Made by a program: the position numbers and the translations under genes. A stretch of 64,000 bases of DNA. Origin: Sphingobacterium sp. R2 (GTDB lineage: Bacteria > Bacteroidota > Bacteroidia > Sphingobacteriales > Sphingobacteriaceae). The notes beneath the pieces were generated by a model. That model was not told the origin of the DNA, searched no databases, and saw only the letters and a list, made by a program, of their open reading frames with translations. Positions 62,401-64,000 of the stretch are shown piece after piece; within the stretch, counting starts at the first letter, position 1; every line of letters begins with the position of its first letter. The stretch covers positions 1,488,001-1,552,000 of the forward strand of contig NZ_CP142884.1 in NCBI RefSeq assembly GCF_040760075.1. The letters are read 5' to 3'.

Positions 62401-62652
62401 GATATGGAACACGCCATCTTCTCCTGTTTTTACGCCGGCTTTGCTGCCTTTGACCAGAATAGTTGCGCCGTGGACGGGCTTGCCGTCTTGATCAAGCACA
62501 CGACCGGTGACACCGGCAAATTTTGTGGATAATAAACGTGGCGAATTTGTTGTTGGTAATGCAAAAACCGGAGCTGGCGAGAGCGCAAGCAGGGGATAAA
62601 GAAGCTTGATACTCCGCTTTAGCACGGATTTTTTGAAAAATCGATAATTCAT
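59458..62652 (-). CDS. SusC/RagA-like TonB-dependent transporter
   Basis: 1064 residues from ATG 62652. The frame extends to a TTG at 62718, but the inner ATG directly precedes a normal signal region (LLYPLLALSPAPVFALP). Carboxypeptidase-like domain (GVTGRVLDQDGKPVHGATIL), TonB-box-like DEVVVVGYGT, plug (ALRDRVAGLGVSESSGRPG, YVIDGIISS, ILKDASAAIYGASGAKG) and barrel ending ISFGLNFGI. There is no STN domain. It forms the import complex with the SusD encoded 11 bp downstream. Confidence 0.96.
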   Translation of the reverse strand: MNYRFFKKSVLKRSIKLLYPLLALSPAPVFALPTTNSPRLLSTKFAGVTGRVLDQDGKPVHGATILVKGSKAGVKTGEDGVFHINLPADNTVIVVSYVGYKVQEIDTKGKTNITIRLESNTSIDEVVVVGYGTKKRREVLGAVASVDPKEIQDIPAANIAAALRDRVAGLGVSESSGRPGAAVTLNVRNAFASDQAKLQGVTNEPLYVIDGIISSSDVFENLDASMVENISILKDASAAIYGASGAKGVILVTTKRGQVGKTQLTYNGYLGISDATVKPKMLSAYQHAKLLNETYTLNNAQPTDFFSDEDLAYLKTNPYKSWYDELWKPSKMERHNLSISGGSEKITFFAGGSYQKEDGNYAGMSQQKYSFRSGFNTQIIDGLKADVAFNVNNTKTNSQNSLSDDRDQNFYQTLITTPQWVPIQIDGLPVNFSNINANSNTNPLAIINSGYYQKRSNANYSINASLNYAPEYLKGFSARIQISNSGTSSSGQEYLPAYDLYEFVRTGNNNKLYTNTVDKVFRMDGSKTRILPSLGKGNSYQGNIVLQYGNTFGKHSLDLMVGAEQSASNAEGLSAYWTNQQLLNLDEYWAFDQSTFTRSDRSITEAVKRSFFGRLNYDYKKKYLLEVITRVDASSNFAKGNIWGVFPTVATGWVVSDEQFFKDLNYISYLKLRANYGLVGEDRVLARLWQERFSVDLVNTGYLYGETPVASLNPTIIANPDISWEKHRTFNFGIESRWFDNKLSFGFEYYLRNSYDVFDKGNDENFPMYAGFKAPVVNYQKRRGWGTEFSLGYQNTFSNGFKLSTNMNFGYSASYTTQMYFNKFQLWDFSYPDWKVEMGTDSRKYNSSNYGLIYQDMLRTQQEVDNFLAKNPNYTIDGKVPQVGWTVYEDTNGDGKITEKDLTTMFDNTSPVFSTGITVGLAYKSFSLNTNFRAVFGGKAFYESQAMTAPTALVNVPSFWEDHWSLENPNGKFPRYDDAAMMKKWNSTFWAEDATTIRINNMVFNWSVPKTFTDKINVRSLKLMLSGNNLWTIVAPFKHRDPYSSSLYNYPTIRTISFGLNFGI

Positions 62653-62979
62653 ACATTTAACTTGTTTATAATAGGTTTTAAAAAGCGTTTTAAGGCAGAT
62701 TAATTGGTTATCGTGCAAGCCTGAACAAGTTCGTATTATCCACTATTGTATGTGGACGATATTCCATTAAAGAATCGTTTTGTAACAGGTTTGTTGGGTA
62801 ATAATAGCGGTAATTTTTTAATCAACTGTCCTGAACTGTTGGCTTGACTGTAAATGTAATGAGCGTACTTAATTAAAAACATGTTTTGGAATGGCCCAAA
62901 TAAGAGGAATAGATATATTAAACTTTTACTAAATATTTTAGTTTTTTTATTATATTTGTATTAATAACCAAAAACTTAA
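62653..62979. other. Divergent promoter region
   Basis: This 327-bp AT-rich stretch lies between the leftward SusC gene and the rightward nuclease remnant. TATATTTG at 62951-62958 is a good -7 box for the rightward gene. I found no clear promoter for the SusC gene and no coding frame. Confidence 0.5.
62951..62958 (+). promoter_or_regulatory. Minus-7 box before the Rpn remnant
   Basis: TATATTTG matches TAnnTTTG and lies 22 bp before the ATG at 62980. No exact -33 element is visible. Confidence 0.4.
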
Positions 62980-63613
62980 ATGATCATGTCAAGATTAAAA
63001 TTTATTGGTAAATATGTTGATCCCAGTACTGACTTTGGCTGGAAGCTTTATTTCGGGTGAGAGGAAAATAAGATTCTTTTAATCGAATTCCTCAATAGCT
63101 TATTTGAAGGTGAGAAAATAATTTCCGATTTATTTTATAAGTCTATAGCGTATGACGGTGATCAAGAAGATATGCGAAGGGTTGTTTTTGATTTACATTG
63201 TGTCGGTACAGATGGAGAGATATTTATTATAGAGATGCAGCAATTATTTCAGGAATATTTCAAGTATCGCGCTATCTATTATACGTGACGTTTGATTAAT
63301 AAGCAATTGTTAAAGGGGAAGAAGAGTAATGATTACTGTTTACCTGTGATTTATTTTATAGGGGTTTTAGAATTCAAACTACATGAGGAGAATGAGGCTT
63401 TTCTTTTGCGGAAGACTGATCGTCCTTATTTCTATGATGTCGCATTATGTGATAAGACAACGCATGAAATCTTTTGAAGGTCTCGCGGAAGGAGCGCATA
63501 AACAGGCTTTGGAATCTGCTCGAAAGATGCTAGCGAAGGGCTATAACAAAGCGGATGTTAGTGATATTACCGGTCTTTCTATTGAAGAAATTGAGAAACT
63601 TAAAATGGTTTAG
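62980..63613 (+). pseudogene. Rpn/PD-(D/E)XK nuclease-transposase family gene, decayed
   Basis: From ATG 62980 the frame reads SRLKFIGKYVDPSTDFGWKL, then TGA at 63058-63060 where the family has FG(T/S)EEN, continues through FLNSLFEGEKIISDLFYKS, DLHCVGTDGEIFIIEMQQ and FKYRAIYYT, meets a second TGA at 63286-63288, and goes on with CLPVIYFIGVLEFKLHEENE to a stop at 63477. The C-terminal tail EGLAEGAHKQALESARKMLA (to 63613) is in another frame, and the part before it is missing. Rpn proteins are recombination-promoting nucleases related to transposases. The two stops and an internal deletion make this a pseudogene, despite well-kept codons between the stops. Confidence 0.85.
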
Positions 63614-63685
63614 TCATTTTGATCTAAGATCTAATAGGTGCATGGTTTTTAAGATTAGTTAATAAGAGATTTTGTCTTTATATAA

Positions 63686-63723
63686 GCGATGTATTTCTAC
63701 TGTAGGAAATACATCGCTTTTTT
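63686..63723. terminator. Intrinsic terminator, copy 2 of a repeated hairpin
   Basis: GCGATGTATTTCTAC (63686-63700) pairs with GTAGGAAATACATCGC (63702-63717), 15 bp with one bulged base, followed by six Ts. It lies between the nuclease remnant and the convergent GH43 gene and closely matches the hairpin at 56515-56547. Confidence 0.88.
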
Positions 63724-63730
63724 GTGTCTA

Positions 63731-64000
63731 TCACTTTTTTATTGTTGGCCCATGTACAATGAGTTTGCCGTCATCTGTAATTTCCATCGGGTCTATAAAA
63801 ACCAGTCGTTGATGCCCTGTTGCTTCGGTGCGGCCATGATAGACACAATACCGCTGCTTGCCATCCCGCGAATAGGCCATACTATTGTGACCAGTACCTG
63901 TTACCAGCCCGTTTTTTTGTAAAATGGGATTGTTTGACGCTTTTTTAAATGGACCTAATGGACTTTTCGAAGTGGCATAACCAATTGCATAATTTTTGCC
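63731..64000 (-). CDS. GH43-like glycoside hydrolase, partial (C-terminal 89 residues)
   Basis: I translated the minus strand from the right edge to TGA at 63733-63731. The frame stays open and reads YAIGYATSKSPLGPFKKAS, NNPILQ, TGTGHNSMAYSRDGKQRYCV, YHGR and RLVFIDPMEITDDGKLIVHG. This is the end of a five-bladed propeller of the GH43 type, with the conserved GTGHNS and YHGR stretches of the last blade; the catalytic aspartates lie outside the window. Such enzymes act on arabinan, xylan or similar side chains. Together with the SusC/SusD/lipoprotein genes to its left it suggests a pectin- or hemicellulose-directed locus. Confidence 0.85.
   Translation of the reverse strand, partial: GKNYAIGYATSKSPLGPFKKASNNPILQKNGLVTGTGHNSMAYSRDGKQRYCVYHGRTEATGHQRLVFIDPMEITDDGKLIVHGPTIKK

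Noticed and set aside
62980..63477. Selenocysteine or other programmed reading of TGA in the Rpn gene
   Set aside because: No selenocysteine-insertion structure was seen, and the additional frame change and missing segment indicate ordinary decay.

Overview
This window looks like chromosomal DNA from a Sphingobacterium-like member of the Bacteroidota. That rests on six SusC/SusD pairs, FecI/FecR-type regulators, LytTR and TPR-linked two-component systems, a fimbrillin lipoprotein, promoters of the TTTG-N19-TAnnTTTG type and weak ribosome binding sites. The genus is inferred from gene content only. No rRNA, tRNA, CRISPR array or intact insertion sequence was seen.

Layout. 1-618 holds the start of an unknown gene running off the left edge. 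944-4093 is a possible small signalling locus: a 42-residue peptide, an LpxL-like acyltransferase, a divergent LytS/AgrC-like kinase and a LytTR regulator. 4168-6290 is a phage-flavoured cassette (HTH protein, unknown protein, DUF5675 protein, two small membrane-type proteins). 6563-10639 holds an AI-2E family permease, a thioredoxin-fold (TlpA-like) protein and an unknown, possibly immunity-like protein. 11076-11413 is a gene remnant.

11570-24331 contains two minus-strand SusC/SusD loci. The first carries a DUF4397 lipoprotein and a frameshifted phosphodiester glycosidase. The second is an orphan pair facing a broken TlpA gene. 24615-32095 is regulatory and surface-related: a PAS/GAF sensor without an ATPase domain plus its receiver protein, a fimbrillin with a short companion peptide, a LuxR-type regulator and a TPR histidine kinase.

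32317-51409 contains two back-to-back trans-envelope signalling Sus loci. The minus-strand one runs sigma factor, FecR, SusC with STN domain, SusD, metzincin protease, DUF3347 lipoprotein. The plus-strand one runs sigma factor, FecR, SusC with STN domain, SusD and two endonuclease/exonuclease/phosphatase-fold lipoproteins, one of which has lost nearly all catalytic residues. An XRE regulator sits between them. 51796-56498 is another orphan SusC/SusD pair, paralogous to that at 19654-24331. 56658-62652 is a SusC/SusD/lipoprotein locus, followed by a decayed Rpn-type nuclease gene and the end of a GH43 glycosidase at the right edge.

Together the genes describe a cell that imports many substrates across the outer membrane. 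Most Sus loci here are paired with unusual partners (protease, phosphodiester glycosidase, phosphatase-fold proteins) rather than classical glycosidases. Several genes are visibly decaying, which suggests ongoing turnover of uptake loci.
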